Source: Rhodococcus sp. OK519 (GTDB taxonomy: Bacteria > Actinomycetota > Actinomycetes > Mycobacteriales > Mycobacteriaceae). Taken from it: a DNA stretch of 64,000 bases. The stretch is taken from the NCBI RefSeq assembly GCF_003051005.1, contig NZ_QAOW01000001.1, forward strand, positions 372,001 through 436,000, in the 5' to 3' direction. Under the pieces are notes generated by a model. That model was not told where the DNA came from and made no database searches. It saw only the letters and a program-made list of their open reading frames with translations. Both the position numbers and the translations under genes were made by a program. Numbering within the stretch: the stretch's first letter is position 1; the number at the start of each line of letters is the position of its first letter. Shown piece after piece: positions 35,018 to 45,881 of the stretch.

Positions 35018-36703
35018 ATGCCCACAACTTCACTGCCGGAATCCCTGCCGAGCTACGCGTCGGGCGCGGCGGACGCGCCCATGCTCGGCGACACGATCGG
35101 CGACAACTTCGACCGCACCGTCGCCGCACACGGTGACCGCCTCGCACTGGTCGACCGAGGGTCCGGGCGACGACGGACGTATACCGAACTGGCCGCAGAC
35201 GTGAACACGCTCGCCGCCGGGTTGTTCGGGGCCGGGATCGCGAAGGGCGACCGCGTCGGGATCTGGGCGCCCAACTGTGCCGAGTGGACGGTGGTGCAGT
35301 ACGCCACCGCGAAGGTGGGCGCGATCCTCGTCAACATCAACCCGGCCTACCGTTCTCACGAACTGCGGTACGTGCTGAACCAGGCGGGCATCGGCACGCT
35401 GATCGCCGCGCCGTCGTTCCGGGCGTCCGACTACGCGGCGATGATCGACCAGGTGCTGCCGGAGTGCGCGACGCTCGAACGGGTGGTGCTGCTGGGGTCA
35501 CCCGAATGGAACCGACTGCTCGCCGACGGGCGGGCCGCCCTCGCAGAGGATCAGGACGTGCTGGTGCGGGCACAGGCAGCGCTTTCCGCGGACGACCCGA
35601 TCAACATCCAGTACACGTCCGGGACAACAGGATTCCCGAAGGGTGCGACGCTCAGTCACCACAACATCCTCAACAACGGATACTTCGTCGGTGAACTGTG
35701 CGGATACTCCGAGCAGGACCGGGTGTGCATCCCGGTGCCCTTTTACCACTGCTTCGGCATGGTGATGGGCAACCTCGCGTGCACCAGCCACGGCGCCGCG
35801 ATGGTCATCCCAGGACCGGCGTTCGAGCCCGGAGCGACCCTGGCGGCAGTGGAGGCCGAGAAGTGCACGTCGCTGTACGGGGTGCCGACGATGTTCATCG
35901 CCGAACTCGCCGACCCGGACTTCGAGAGTTACGACCTGTCGAGCCTGCGGACCGGCATCATGGCCGGCTCGCCGTGTCCGGTCGAGGTGATGAAGCAGGT
36001 CATCGAGCGGATGGGCATGACGGAGGTGTCGATCTGCTACGGCATGACGGAGACGTCGCCGGTGTCGTTGCAGACCCGCCGCAACGACAGCGTCGACCAT
36101 CGGGTCGCCACGGTGGGCCGCGTCGGACCGCACCTCGAGGTGAAGATCGTCGACCCCGCGACGGGGCTGACGGTGCCACGCGGCGAACCGGGTGAGCTCT
36201 GCACGCGGGGGTACTCGGTGATGTTGGGGTACTGGGACGGTTCCGAGAAGACGGCAGGAGCGGAGCCCGCGGAGCGACCGTACAAGCTGGAGACGATCGA
36301 TGCCGCGCGGTGGATGCACACCGGCGACATCGGGGTGATGGACGCGAACGGCTACGTCGCGATCACGGGCCGGATCAAGGACGTGGTGATCCGTGGCGGC
36401 GAGAATGTCTACCCGCGGGAGATCGAGGAGTTCCTCTACACCCATCCGGATATCCTCGACGCTCAGGTGATCGGTGTTCCCGATCCGAAATACGGCGAGG
36501 AACTCATGGTGTGGATCCGGATGCGTGAGGGGGCAGGGCCGCTCGACGCGGACAAGGTGCGGGAGTTCTGTGCCGGTCGGCTCGCGCACTACAAGATTCC
36601 GCGGTACGTGCACGTCGTCGACGAGTTTCCGATGACGGTCACCGGGAAGGTTCGCAAGGTCGAGATGCGCGAGAGGTCGCTCGAGCTGATCGAGCACGCC
36701 TGA
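35018..36703 (+). CDS. Acyl-CoA synthetase (FadD35/AMP-binding type)
   Basis: A 561-aa ANL-superfamily ligase. AMP-binding motif [20 protein letters not shown] (about residue 192), YGMTETSP (A5 motif), [38 protein letters not shown], and the C-terminal catalytic lysine region MTVTGKVRK. The ATG at 35018 has GAGAGG 8 bp upstream. The pattern matches medium/long-chain fatty-acyl-CoA synthetases (FadD35-like). The acyl chain length cannot be read. It is followed after 29 bp by the AcoR-like regulator, so the two may share a transcript. Confidence 0.88.
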   Translation: MPTTSLPESLPSYASGAADAPMLGDTIGDNFDRTVAAHGDRLALVDRGSGRRRTYTELAADVNTLAAGLFGAGIAKGDRVGIWAPNCAEWTVVQYATAKVGAILVNINPAYRSHELRYVLNQAGIGTLIAAPSFRASDYAAMIDQVLPECATLERVVLLGSPEWNRLLADGRAALAEDQDVLVRAQAALSADDPINIQYTSGTTGFPKGATLSHHNILNNGYFVGELCGYSEQDRVCIPVPFYHCFGMVMGNLACTSHGAAMVIPGPAFEPGATLAAVEAEKCTSLYGVPTMFIAELADPDFESYDLSSLRTGIMAGSPCPVEVMKQVIERMGMTEVSICYGMTETSPVSLQTRRNDSVDHRVATVGRVGPHLEVKIVDPATGLTVPRGEPGELCTRGYSVMLGYWDGSEKTAGAEPAERPYKLETIDAARWMHTGDIGVMDANGYVAITGRIKDVVIRGGENVYPREIEEFLYTHPDILDAQVIGVPDPKYGEELMVWIRMREGAGPLDADKVREFCAGRLAHYKIPRYVHVVDEFPMTVTGKVRKVEMRERSLELIEHA

Positions 36704-36732
36704 TCGAGTACGCCTGATCGAAGGAGGCAGTA

Positions 36733-38373
36733 GTGGAGTACGGTCTGCGGCCGGAGATCGAGCTGTCCTGGAAGCGTTCTCAGCTCAGCGGAATCGACCC
36801 GGCGCGGGTGCCCGAACCGATGCTGATCGATCCGTCCGACGCGGCGGGACGTCTGCTGCGCGCGGCCGGTCCGGTTCTCGACGAGCTCAGCGTGCAGTTG
36901 TCGGGAACGGGTTGCGGAATCCTGCTCGTGGACAGGGACTGTCGTGTCGTGTCCCGCGTGTTCGACTCTCGTCCGCTGAGACTCGCGATGGAGGGTGTCG
37001 GTGTGCTGCCCGGGGTCGCCCTCAGTGAGGAGAACTACGGTACGAACGCATTGGGCACGCCGCTCGAGGTGCGCCAGGGTCTCGTCGTCCACCGCGACGA
37101 GCACTTCCTCGAATCGTTCCAGCAGTTCAGTTGCTACGGCCACCCCATCGTGCATCCGGTCACGCGCCGGATCGAGGGCATCCTCGACATCACGGCGACG
37201 GAGAAGACAGCGAACCCGCTGTTCGTGCCGTTCCTCGTGCGGGCAGTGCGGGACATCGAAGCTCGGCTCCTCGAGGGGGCGCGGGAATCGGATCGACGCG
37301 TGGTGGATGCCTTCCAGATCGCGGCCCGGCAGCGTGGCGTCGCGGTGGCCGCGATGGGGCAGGACATCATGCTCACCAACAAGGCGGCCGTCGAGCTGCT
37401 CGAACCGGGTGACCATGTGGCGCTGCGGGCACTCGCGGGCGACGTGCCTCCCGGTGAGTCGCGGACCCTGGACTTCACGCTGTCCGGGGGCGGGCACGCC
37501 GGTCTGCGCATTGCGCGGGTGGCCGGCGCCGAGAGCGGTGTCCTGTTTCTGCTCGACGCCGACGGCGCCCGGCAGCCCGTGCGGCGCAGGGTCACCCCGC
37601 AGGGCGCGACGTCCCGCCTGCGTGCTCGCCTGAACGAGTTGCGGTCCACCGCGGGTGCCCTCGCGATCGTCGGAGAGTCGGGCAGCGGACGTGCCTGGGC
37701 CGCGCGCGAGTACGCGGCGGGGCCGATCGTGACGTTGGACGCCGCGCATGTCGTGGCGGAGGGTGAACGGGACTGGTGTGCCCGCTTGCTCGGGCACGTC
37801 GGGACCGCTCCGGAGCACATCCTGGTCGAACACGTGCACCTCGCGCCCGACGCCGTAATCGCCCTGCTCGCGTCGGTGGCTGCGCGTGCCGGCGGGCCAC
37901 GGCTGGTGTTCACCTCCGATCCGCTCGACACCGTCCGCCCCGCGGTACGCGATCTGCTCGCCCGCTGCGGTGCGCAGGTGGCGGTACCTGCCCTGCGTCA
38001 ACGAATCCGCGAACTGCCGTCGCTCGTCGCGGCCCTCGCGACCGAGATCGGCAGTGCCGGAATGCGGTTGGGTCCGAGCGCTCTGACGGCACTGTCCGAA
38101 CACACGTGGCCGGGAAACCTCGTCGAACTGCGCGCGGTCCTCACGGGATTGCCCGACCGAGGCGGATCCGCGATCCGAGTCGAGGACCTGCCCGGCGAGT
38201 ACCGCGCGTCGGGCCGGGTGGCTCGCCTCGGCGGCCGCGAACGCGCCGAGCGGGACGCGATCATCGAGGCATTGCAGGAGAGTCACGGCAACAAGGTGCA
38301 TGCCGCGGCGCGGCTCGGTATCAGCCGCACGACCCTCTACAGCCGGATCCGCGCGTTGGACATCACCGTCTGA
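36733..38373 (+). CDS. AcoR-like GAF-Fis regulator with degenerate AAA+ domain
   Basis: A 546-aa regulator in the order GAF-like sensor (about 60-180, with SEENYGTNALGTPL), linker, reduced P-loop region (IVGESGSGRA, Lys replaced by Arg) and a C-terminal Fis-type HTH (ALQESHGNKVHAAARLGISRTTLYSRI). The ATPase part lacks the GAFTGA loop that contacts sigma-54 and has no classical Walker B, so it should act without sigma-54, as expected in an organism lacking RpoN. Similar proteins control acetoin, propane or alcohol genes in actinobacteria. A perfect palindrome between it and the following aldehyde dehydrogenase is its probable site. Confidence 0.82.
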   Translation: MEYGLRPEIELSWKRSQLSGIDPARVPEPMLIDPSDAAGRLLRAAGPVLDELSVQLSGTGCGILLVDRDCRVVSRVFDSRPLRLAMEGVGVLPGVALSEENYGTNALGTPLEVRQGLVVHRDEHFLESFQQFSCYGHPIVHPVTRRIEGILDITATEKTANPLFVPFLVRAVRDIEARLLEGARESDRRVVDAFQIAARQRGVAVAAMGQDIMLTNKAAVELLEPGDHVALRALAGDVPPGESRTLDFTLSGGGHAGLRIARVAGAESGVLFLLDADGARQPVRRRVTPQGATSRLRARLNELRSTAGALAIVGESGSGRAWAAREYAAGPIVTLDAAHVVAEGERDWCARLLGHVGTAPEHILVEHVHLAPDAVIALLASVAARAGGPRLVFTSDPLDTVRPAVRDLLARCGAQVAVPALRQRIRELPSLVAALATEIGSAGMRLGPSALTALSEHTWPGNLVELRAVLTGLPDRGGSAIRVEDLPGEYRASGRVARLGGRERAERDAIIEALQESHGNKVHAAARLGISRTTLYSRIRALDITV

Positions 38374-38382
38374 CCGACACCG

Positions 38383-38401
38383 CTGTTCAAAGTTTGAACA
38401 G
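38383..38401. promoter_or_regulatory. 19-bp palindromic operator upstream of aldehyde dehydrogenase
   Basis: CTGTTCAAAGTTTGAACAG has 9-bp perfect arms around one central base. It lies 9 bp after the AcoR-like gene and 70 bp before the aldehyde dehydrogenase ATG. A weaker relative, TTCAAAGGCTGAA (38442-38454), follows nearer the start. Binding by the adjacent regulator is inferred. Confidence 0.72.
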
Positions 38402-38471
38402 TTGACAGGCCGCTTCGGGGCGCACGATGGCTGTGTTGCGCTTCAAAGGCTGAACTTCAGGAGGTTCGGGC

Positions 38472-39965
38472 ATGACGGTCGTTGTCGAGCAGATCGTGAC
38501 ACCGCGGGTGCGCGAGTTCCTCGCCGGCACCAAGCAGTTGTACATCGACGGTGAGTTCGTCGACGCGGTGTCCGGGCGCACGTTCGTCACACTCGATCCC
38601 GCGACCGGCGAACACCTCGCGGACGTCGCCCACGGCGAGTCGGCCGACATCGACCGCGCAGTCCGGGCCGCGCGCCGTGCCTTCGAGCCGTGGGCTGCGG
38701 TGAAGCCGAACGAGCGGGAACGCCTCATCTGGCGGGTCGGTGACCTGCTCACCGAGCGGGCCGCCGAGTTCGGTCAGCTCGAGTCGCTCGACAACGGCAA
38801 GTCCGCCGCCGTCGCGTCGTCGGTGGACACGGCCTGGGCCGCGGACGTGTTCCGCTACTACGCGGGCTGGGCCACCAAGATCGAAGGCAGCACCGTCAAC
38901 GTGTCGATGCCGTTCGCGCCCGTCGGCGAGTTCCACGCCTACACGCTGCGCGAGCCCGTCGGGGTCTGCGGGTTGATCGTGCCGTGGAACTTCCCGCTGC
39001 TCATGGCGGCGCGGAAGCTTGCCCCGGCCCTCGCGGCCGGCAACACGGTGATCCTCAAGCCTGCCGAGCAGACACCGCTCACTGCCATCATGCTGGCCGA
39101 GGTGTTCGAGGAGGCCGGATTCCCGCCCGGCGTGGTCAACATCGTGCCGGGCTTCGGTGAGGCCGGCGCCGCGCTCGCGGCGCACGACGACGTCGACAAG
39201 ATCGCGTTCACGGGTTCCGCCGAAGTGGGCAGGAAGATCGTCGACGCGGCCAAGGGCAATCTCAAGAGGGTCAGTCTCGAGCTCGGCGGCAAGAGTCCCA
39301 GCATCGTGTTCGCGGACGCCGACTTCGATGCGGCCGTGCAGGGTTCGCTCAATGCATGGCTGTTCAACCACGGTCAGTGCTGTGTCGGCGGCACCCGTCT
39401 GTATGTCGAGGACAGCATCTTCGAACGCTTCACCGAGGCCATCGCCGATGCTGCGAGCTACGTCAGACTAGGACCCGGACTCGACCCCACCGCCGAAATC
39501 GGCCCGCTGGTGTCGCAGGAACAGCTCGATCGGGTCACCGGTTACCTGGACGACGGCCTGTGCAACGGCGCCCGCGCGCTGACCGGCGGCAAGCGCTGGG
39601 GCGAGAGGGGCTACTTCGTCGAGCCGACCGTTCTGGTGGACGTGAAGCCGGAGTTCAGCGTCGTCCGCGAGGAGACCTTCGGACCCGTCGTCGCCGCGAT
39701 GTCGTTCAACGCGGACGAGGGCATCGTCACCGCTGCCAACGACTCGATCTACGGTCTGGCTGCCGGCATCTGGACCCGGGACATCTCGAAGGCGCACCGC
39801 ACCGCGCGAAGACTGAAGGCCGGTTCGGTGTGGATCAACCAGTACAACGGCTTCGACACCGCCATGCCGTTCGGTGGCTACAAGCAGTCCGGCTGGGGTC
39901 GGGAACTCGGTGCGTCGGGCATCGACGCCTTCACCCAGACGAAGGCCGTCAACGTCGCGCTCTGA
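38472..39965 (+). CDS. Aldehyde dehydrogenase (betaine/phenylacetaldehyde type)
   Basis: A 497-aa NAD(P)-dependent aldehyde dehydrogenase. Motifs: [50 protein letters not shown], the nucleophile FNHGQCCVGGTRL (first Cys of QCC), and [21 protein letters not shown] precedes the ATG. It stands directly behind the AcoR-like regulator and its palindrome, so it is probably the regulated target. The substrate is not predictable. Confidence 0.92.
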   Translation: MTVVVEQIVTPRVREFLAGTKQLYIDGEFVDAVSGRTFVTLDPATGEHLADVAHGESADIDRAVRAARRAFEPWAAVKPNERERLIWRVGDLLTERAAEFGQLESLDNGKSAAVASSVDTAWAADVFRYYAGWATKIEGSTVNVSMPFAPVGEFHAYTLREPVGVCGLIVPWNFPLLMAARKLAPALAAGNTVILKPAEQTPLTAIMLAEVFEEAGFPPGVVNIVPGFGEAGAALAAHDDVDKIAFTGSAEVGRKIVDAAKGNLKRVSLELGGKSPSIVFADADFDAAVQGSLNAWLFNHGQCCVGGTRLYVEDSIFERFTEAIADAASYVRLGPGLDPTAEIGPLVSQEQLDRVTGYLDDGLCNGARALTGGKRWGERGYFVEPTVLVDVKPEFSVVREETFGPVVAAMSFNADEGIVTAANDSIYGLAAGIWTRDISKAHRTARRLKAGSVWINQYNGFDTAMPFGGYKQSGWGRELGASGIDAFTQTKAVNVAL

Positions 39966-40091
39966 CCGGTGACGGACTCGCTCGCACAACGATTCGCGCA
40001 ATCTTCTGCCCCGGCTCGGTCGAGGTCGTACCGTCGAGCCAGGGCGGAATCGTGTTCCGCGCATGGCGGGGGCGTAGGGAAGGAGCCCGTG

Positions 40092-40355
40092 ATGGGCGAG
40101 ATCATCGGCACGATCATCTTCGGCGCGGTCATCGGCGTCCTCGCCCGGCTGATCATTCCGGGCAAGCAGGCGATGGGCTGGATCATCACCGTCGTGATCG
40201 GCATCATCGGTGCCCTGCTCGGTTACTGGATCTGGGGCCTCATCAGCGACAAGGGAGACACGTCCGGAATCGACTGGTGGCGGTGGATCATCAGCATCGC
40301 GGCCGCGGCGATCCTGACGCTCGCATACACGTCGATCACCTCCAAGCGGACCTGA
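40092..40355 (+). CDS. GlsB/YeaQ/YmgE-family membrane protein
   Basis: An 87-aa small membrane protein with three helices; MGEIIGTIIFGAVIGVLARLIIPGKQAMGWIITVVIGIIGALLGYWIWG is the family signature (transglycosylase-associated / GlsB). Associated with stress responses; the mechanism is unknown. The ATG has AAGGAG 7 bp upstream. It converges on the TetR gene and ends 1 bp before it. Confidence 0.9.
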   Translation: MGEIIGTIIFGAVIGVLARLIIPGKQAMGWIITVVIGIIGALLGYWIWGLISDKGDTSGIDWWRWIISIAAAAILTLAYTSITSKRT

Positions 40356-40356
40356 C

Positions 40357-40986
40357 CTATCGGGCTCCGGTTGTGAGCGCGGCCAACGTCATTCGCCGCA
40401 GAACTTCACGCGTCACGTCCCCGTTCGTCGCCTCGACGGACGGGGACGCTGCGCTGTACGGGGTGGAGTTGATCAGGCCGAACGTCGCGTGTGCGGCGAT
40501 GCGGGCGCGGGTAGCGTCCACAGCGGGGTCGAGCTGCTGCAGCACGCTCACCCAGATCTCGACGTATCGGCGCTGCGTCTGCCGGACACGGCGCCGGGCG
40601 TCGTCGGGGAGCGAGTGAAGGTCGCGATCCTGCACCCGGATCAGGTCGGGCTCGCCGAGCGCGAAGTCGAGGTGGAAGTCGACCAGTTCCTCGAGCGCCC
40701 GCTGAGGGTTCGAGACCCGCTCGGCGACGTCGGTGCCGCCCGCGAGCAGACGCTCGCTGATGTCGGTCAGCAACTCGACGAGCAGGGCGTCCTTGTTGGG
40801 GAAGTGCCGGTACACGGCCGGACCACTGATGCCGACCGCCGAGCCGAGATCCTCGAGACGGACACCCGGAAAGCCGCGCTCGGCGATCAGTCGCGCGGCG
40901 GCGCGGAGCAGGTCGCGGCGGCGGTCCGCCTTCGCCCGACTGCGCCTGCCGGGTGCCGTGCCCACTTCACCATCGACGTCGGTCAT
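40357..40986 (-). CDS. bkaR: TetR regulator of leucine/branched-chain catabolism (BkaR-like)
   Basis: A 209-aa TetR regulator with a canonical HTH (RRDLLRAAARLIAERGFPGVRLEDLGSAVGISGPAVYRHFPNKDALLVELL, in outline residues 23-73). Genes of this type (Rv2506 in M. tuberculosis) sit next to, and regulate, the accD1-accA1-fadE19 cluster, which here is divergent across a 118-bp region with two related inverted repeats. It is therefore likely the repressor of the operon starting at 41105. The name rests on context plus the HTH pattern. Confidence 0.82.
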   Translation of the reverse strand: MTDVDGEVGTAPGRRSRAKADRRRDLLRAAARLIAERGFPGVRLEDLGSAVGISGPAVYRHFPNKDALLVELLTDISERLLAGGTDVAERVSNPQRALEELVDFHLDFALGEPDLIRVQDRDLHSLPDDARRRVRQTQRRYVEIWVSVLQQLDPAVDATRARIAAHATFGLINSTPYSAASPSVEATNGDVTREVLRRMTLAALTTGAR

Positions 40987-41022
40987 CGGTCATATTTTCC
41001 CGTTCGTGTGATCTGGACAACT

Positions 41023-41067
41023 CAGTTAATCACGCATAACCTGATTTCAGTTAGTCGAAATTAACCG
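41023..41067. promoter_or_regulatory. Two candidate operators of the BkaR-like regulator
   Basis: CAGTTAATCACGCATAACCTG (41023-41043, arms CAGTTA/TAACCTG) and CAGTTAGTCGAAATTAACCG (41048-41067, arms CAGTTA/TAACCG) are two inverted repeats with shared GTTA/TAAC half-sites, 5 bp apart. They lie between the divergent regulator and accD1, 38 bp before the latter's GTG. Confidence 0.65.
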
Positions 41068-41104
41068 AAGCTCATCGTATCCATCGACCTGCGAGGACGG
41101 TGAC

Positions 41105-42685
41105 GTGACCACCGCTCGAACCGCATCAGCCACCTCCCATCGGGAGCAGCACATCGCGCTCGTGTCCGAGTTGCACGACAAGTTGGCTTCGGCAGCGCTC
41201 GGTGGCAGCGAGCGGTCGCGAGAGCGCCACATCGCTCGCGGCAAGCTGCTGCCGCGCGACCGCGTCGACGCCCTGCTCGATCCGGGAAGTCCGTTCCTCG
41301 AACTGGCCCCGCTCGCGGCGAACGGCATGTACGACGACGAGTGCCCCGGCGCCGGGGTGATCGGCGGCATCGGCCGGGTATCCGGCCGGGAGTGTGTGAT
41401 CGTCGCGAACGACGCGACCGTCAAGGGTGGCACCTACTATCCGATGACGGTGAAGAAGCACCTGCGGGCGCAGGAGATCGCGCTGCAGAACAACCTGCCG
41501 TGCCTCTATCTCGTCGACTCCGGTGGGGCGTTCCTGCCGATGCAGGGCGAGGTGTTCCCGGATCGCGAGCACTTCGGGCGCATCTTCTTCAACCAGGCGA
41601 CCATGAGTGCCAGAGGGATTCCCCAGATTGCGGCCGTCCTCGGGTCGTGCACCGCGGGCGGTGCGTACGTACCGGCGATGAGCGACGAGGCCGTGATCGT
41701 GCGCAACCAGGGAACGATCTTCCTCGGCGGCCCGCCACTGGTGAAGGCCGCGACCGGTGAGGTGGTCACGGCCGAGGAACTCGGCGGCGGCGACCTGCAC
41801 TCCAAGATCTCCGGCGTCACCGACCACCTCGCCGACGACGATCGCGACGCGTTGCGCATCGTGCGGAACATCGTGTCGACGTTCGGTCCGCGGGCGCCGC
41901 GCCCGTGGGATGTGGCCGAGACGGTCGCGCCGGTCGCGGACCAGGACGAGCTGTACGACGTCGTCCCCACCGACCCGCGCATCCCGTACGACGTGCGCGA
42001 GGTGATCACGCGGATGGTCGACGGGGGCGTCGGCGGTGCCGGCAATGGTTCGAGCTTCCAGGAGTTCAAGGCCGAGTACGGCAAGACCCTCGTCACCGGC
42101 TTCGCTCGCATCCACGGCCACCCGGTCGGCATCGTCGCGAACAACGGCGTGTTGTTCGCCGAGTCCGCGATGAAGGGCGCCCACTTCATCGAGTTGTGCG
42201 ACAAGCGCAGCATCCCGCTGTTGTTCCTGCAGAACATCACCGGCTTCATGGTCGGCCGCGAGTACGAGGCCGGTGGCATCGCCAAGCACGGCGCCAAGAT
42301 GGTCACCGCGGTGGCGTGCGCGCGGGTGCCGAAGCTGACGGTGGTGATCGGCGGCTCGTACGGCGCGGGCAACTACTCGATGTGTGGGCGGGCGTACTCG
42401 CCGCGTTTCCTGTGGATGTGGCCCAACGCCCGCATCTCGGTGATGGGCGGCGAGCAGGCCGCGTCGGTGCTCGGTGCCGTCGGATCCGGTAAGGATTCAG
42501 GCCGGGATCCCGACGCGATCCGGGCCCAGTACGAGGCACAGGGCAATCCGTACTACTCGACCGCACGGCTGTGGGACGACGGTGTGATCGACCCTGCCGA
42601 CACCAGAACCGTTGTCGGACTGGCGTTGTCTGCGTGTGCGAACGCACCACTCGAACCGGTCTCCTACGGCGTGTTCCGGATGTGA
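41105..42685 (+). CDS. accD1: Acyl-CoA carboxylase beta subunit (methylcrotonyl-CoA type)
   Basis: A 526-aa biotin-dependent carboxyltransferase. Both crotonase-fold halves are present, with oxyanion-forming glycines in [14 protein letters not shown]-like text ([20 protein letters not shown], about residue 178) and [20 protein letters not shown] (about residue 415). It pairs with the biotin carboxylase 8 bp downstream to form 3-methylcrotonyl-CoA carboxylase (AccA1-AccD1), the third step of leucine degradation. The GTG start lies behind the double operator. The gene order with fadE19, maoC-like and citE-like genes is the mycobacterial leucine operon. Confidence 0.92.
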   Translation: MTTARTASATSHREQHIALVSELHDKLASAALGGSERSRERHIARGKLLPRDRVDALLDPGSPFLELAPLAANGMYDDECPGAGVIGGIGRVSGRECVIVANDATVKGGTYYPMTVKKHLRAQEIALQNNLPCLYLVDSGGAFLPMQGEVFPDREHFGRIFFNQATMSARGIPQIAAVLGSCTAGGAYVPAMSDEAVIVRNQGTIFLGGPPLVKAATGEVVTAEELGGGDLHSKISGVTDHLADDDRDALRIVRNIVSTFGPRAPRPWDVAETVAPVADQDELYDVVPTDPRIPYDVREVITRMVDGGVGGAGNGSSFQEFKAEYGKTLVTGFARIHGHPVGIVANNGVLFAESAMKGAHFIELCDKRSIPLLFLQNITGFMVGREYEAGGIAKHGAKMVTAVACARVPKLTVVIGGSYGAGNYSMCGRAYSPRFLWMWPNARISVMGGEQAASVLGAVGSGKDSGRDPDAIRAQYEAQGNPYYSTARLWDDGVIDPADTRTVVGLALSACANAPLEPVSYGVFRM

Positions 42686-42693
42686 GGGCACAC

Positions 42694-44718
42694 ATGACGA
42701 CGCAGTTCCAGACGATCCTGGTGGCCAATCGCGGCGAGATCGCGGTCCGGGTGATCCGTACCCTCCGGGAGATGGGCATCCGCTCGGTCGCGGTCTACAG
42801 CGAGGCCGACGCGGGTGCGCGGCACGTGCGTGAGGCCGACACCGCGGTGCTCATCGGACCCGCCGCGGCGCGCGAGAGCTATCTCGACATCGACCGAGTC
42901 CTCGACGCTGCGAAGCGCACCGGCGCGCAGGCGATCCATCCCGGGTACGGGTTCCTCTCCGAGAACACCGCTTTCGCGGCCGCGTGTGCGGACGCGTCCA
43001 TCGTCTTTCTGGGCCCGTCGCCGCGGGCCATCGAGGTGATGGGCGACAAGATCACCGCGAAGAATGCGGTGGCAGCGTTCGGTGTTCCGGTGGTGCCGGG
43101 CATCGCGAGGCCCGGACTGTCCGACGCCGATCTGGTCGCGGCCGCCGACGACATCGGCTATCCGGTGCTGGTCAAACCGTCCGCCGGTGGTGGCGGCAAG
43201 GGCATGCGCCTCGTCGAGAACGCCGGAGACCTGTCCGCCGCGCTGGTCAGCGCGCGCCGCGAGGCAGCATCGTCGTTCGGCGACGACACGCTGTTCCTCG
43301 AGCGATTCGTGCTGCGACCCCGGCACATCGAGGTGCAGATCCTGGCCGATGCGCACGGCAACGTCGTGCATCTCGGCGAGCGGGAGTGCAGCCTGCAGCG
43401 CCGGCACCAGAAGGTGATCGAGGAAGCGCCGTCGCCGCTGCTCGACGCCGCGACCCGCGCCCGCATCGGCACCGCCGCCTGCGACACCGCTCGCAGCGTC
43501 GACTACACCGGGGCCGGGACGGTGGAGTTCATCGTGTCCGCGGACCGGCCCGACGAGTTCTTCTTCATGGAGATGAACACCCGCCTGCAGGTGGAGCACC
43601 CGGTCACCGAGATGGTGACGGGACTCGACCTGGTCGAGTGGCAAGTGCGGACCGCGGCCGGTGAGGTGCTCGGTTTCACGCAGGGCGATGTCACCCTCAC
43701 CGGGCACGCGATCGAGGCCCGCGTGTATGCGGAGGACCCTGCTCGTGGCTTTCTGCCCACCGGCGGCACCGTGCTCGGTCTGCGTGAGCCGACCGGGACC
43801 GGGGTGCGCGTCGACTCCGGTTTGCGGCACGGCACGGTCGTCGGCAGCGACTACGACCCCATGCTCGCAAAGGTGATCGCACACGGCGACGACCGCGACG
43901 AGGCGCTGCGCCGGCTCGACCGCGCACTGGCCGACACCGCGGTGCTCGGTGTGGTCACCAACATCGGCTTCCTGCGGTTCCTGCTCACGGACGAGGACGT
44001 CCGTGCCGGACGACTCGACACCGGCCTGCTCGACCGCCGGGTCGGTGACTTCCACGCGGCCACCCCGACCGACGACGTCCTCGTCGCGGCGGCGGCGCAC
44101 CACTGGATCGGGCTGTGGTCGGCGGCAACCTCGGACCCGTGGGACGCGCCCACCGGATGGCGGGCCGGTGGGGCCCGGCCCATCTCGTTCCGGGTGCGCT
44201 CGGGCGAGCGCACCGAGCACGTGCTGCTCGCCGGCATGCCCGACGATGGTGCCGTGCATATCGAGGGCGGCGAGAACCGCACGGTCGCAGCGCGACTCGA
44301 CAACGGCACACTGGAAGTGGTGGTCGACGGCCGCCGCGACACCTACCGCGTCGCGGAGGACGACGGAACCCTGTGGCTGGCAGGGGGAGGCGGCACGTGG
44401 ATCGTCTCGCAGTTGCGCGAGGCGAGTGTCCGCGACGACGATATCCACGCCGGCGAGGCAGAGCTGACCAGCCCCATGCCCGGCACCGTCATCTCCGTCC
44501 ACGCCGCAACGGCGGACAGCGTCACCGCCGGTAGCGCCGTGGTGGTCGTCGAGGCCATGAAGATGGAGCACACCCTCACCGCGCCGATCGACGGCGTCGT
44601 CGAGATCCTCGTCTCCGTCGGCGATCAGGTCAAGGTCGACCAGCCGCTCGCGCGGGTCGGTCCCGCAACCGAATCCGAACAGTCACCCGAACTCTCGACG
44701 GAGGTTGCCGCGTCATGA
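42694..44718 (+). CDS. accA1: Acyl-CoA carboxylase alpha subunit (biotin carboxylase + BCCP)
   Basis: A 674-aa alpha subunit. N-terminal biotin carboxylase ([31 protein letters not shown] site in [28 protein letters not shown]), a less conserved BT-type middle region, and a C-terminal biotinyl domain with [11 protein letters not shown], in which Lys is biotinylated. It carboxylates 3-methylcrotonyl-CoA with the accD1 product. Its end overlaps the acyl-CoA dehydrogenase start by 4 bp. Confidence 0.93.
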   Translation: MTTQFQTILVANRGEIAVRVIRTLREMGIRSVAVYSEADAGARHVREADTAVLIGPAAARESYLDIDRVLDAAKRTGAQAIHPGYGFLSENTAFAAACADASIVFLGPSPRAIEVMGDKITAKNAVAAFGVPVVPGIARPGLSDADLVAAADDIGYPVLVKPSAGGGGKGMRLVENAGDLSAALVSARREAASSFGDDTLFLERFVLRPRHIEVQILADAHGNVVHLGERECSLQRRHQKVIEEAPSPLLDAATRARIGTAACDTARSVDYTGAGTVEFIVSADRPDEFFFMEMNTRLQVEHPVTEMVTGLDLVEWQVRTAAGEVLGFTQGDVTLTGHAIEARVYAEDPARGFLPTGGTVLGLREPTGTGVRVDSGLRHGTVVGSDYDPMLAKVIAHGDDRDEALRRLDRALADTAVLGVVTNIGFLRFLLTDEDVRAGRLDTGLLDRRVGDFHAATPTDDVLVAAAAHHWIGLWSAATSDPWDAPTGWRAGGARPISFRVRSGERTEHVLLAGMPDDGAVHIEGGENRTVAARLDNGTLEVVVDGRRDTYRVAEDDGTLWLAGGGGTWIVSQLREASVRDDDIHAGEAELTSPMPGTVISVHAATADSVTAGSAVVVVEAMKMEHTLTAPIDGVVEILVSVGDQVKVDQPLARVGPATESEQSPELSTEVAAS

Positions 44719-45878
44719 CCGACTACCTGTCCACCGGATCGCTGCCCGACGAGTACCGGCAGCTCGCGAAGACCGTCCAGGACTTCGCCCGGAACGTCGT
44801 GGCGCCCGTTTCCGCGGAACACGACGCCAACCACACCTTCCCGTACGAGGTGGTTGCCGGCATGGCCGACATGGGCCTGTTCGGGCTGCCGTTCCCCGAG
44901 GAGTACGGCGGCATGGGCGGCGACTATTTCGCGCTGTGCCTCGCCCTCGAGGAACTGGGCAAGATCGACCAGTCCGTCGCAATCACCCTCGAAGCCGGCG
45001 TCTCCCTCGGTGCGATGCCGATCTACCGCTTCGGCAACGAGGAGCAGAAGCAGGAGTGGCTGCCTCAGCTCACGAGCGGAAAGGCGCTGGCAGCATTCGG
45101 TCTCACCGAACCGGGTGCCGGCAGCGACGCGGGCGGCACCCGCACCACCGCCGAACTCGCCGACGGCGAATGGGTCGTCAACGGCAACAAGCAGTTCATC
45201 ACCAACTCCGGCACCGATATCACCACGCTCGTCACGGTGACCGCGGTGACGGGCGCGACCGACAACGGCAAGAAGGAAATTTCCACCATCCTCGTGCCGA
45301 CCTCCACCCGCGGGTTCACCGCCGAACCCGCATACGACAAGGTCGGATGGAATGCCTCCGACACCCATCCGCTGACGCTCCAGGACGTGCGCGTGCCCGA
45401 GGCGAATCTGCTCGGCACGCGCGGTCGCGGCTACGCGAACTTCCTCCGCATCCTGGACGAGGGCCGCATCGCGATCGCGGCTCTGTCGGTGGGCGCCGCG
45501 CAGGGTTGCGTCGACGAGTCCGTCCGGTACGCGAAGGAACGGGAGGCGTTCGGCCGTCCGATCGGCGCCAACCAGGCGATCGAATTCAAGATCGCGCGCA
45601 TGGAGGTACGTGCCCACGTCGCGCGAACCGCGTACTACGACGCCGCGGCACTGATGTTGTCGGGCAAGCCGTTCAAGAAGCAGGCGTCGATCGCGAAACT
45701 CGTCGCGAGCGAGGCCGCGATGGACAATGCGCGCGATGCCACCCAGATCTTCGGTGGATACGGTTTCATGAACGAGTATCCGGTGGCCCGGCACTATCGC
45801 GACAGCAAGATCCTCGAGATCGGGGAGGGCACCACCGAGGTTCAGTTGATGCTCATTGCACGGGAACTGGGGGTCTGA
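44715..45878 (+). CDS. fadE19: Acyl-CoA dehydrogenase (isovaleryl-CoA type)
   Basis: A 387-aa acyl-CoA dehydrogenase: helical N-terminus ([20 protein letters not shown]), flavin-binding [23 protein letters not shown] (about residues 130-152), middle beta-barrel, and the C-terminal [41 protein letters not shown]. It oxidises isovaleryl-CoA to 3-methylcrotonyl-CoA with ETF as acceptor, the step that feeds the carboxylase encoded just upstream. Translation is coupled to accA1 by an ATGA overlap. Confidence 0.92.
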   Translation: MTDYLSTGSLPDEYRQLAKTVQDFARNVVAPVSAEHDANHTFPYEVVAGMADMGLFGLPFPEEYGGMGGDYFALCLALEELGKIDQSVAITLEAGVSLGAMPIYRFGNEEQKQEWLPQLTSGKALAAFGLTEPGAGSDAGGTRTTAELADGEWVVNGNKQFITNSGTDITTLVTVTAVTGATDNGKKEISTILVPTSTRGFTAEPAYDKVGWNASDTHPLTLQDVRVPEANLLGTRGRGYANFLRILDEGRIAIAALSVGAAQGCVDESVRYAKEREAFGRPIGANQAIEFKIARMEVRAHVARTAYYDAAALMLSGKPFKKQASIAKLVASEAAMDNARDATQIFGGYGFMNEYPVARHYRDSKILEIGEGTTEVQLMLIARELGV

Positions 45879-45881
45879 CGA

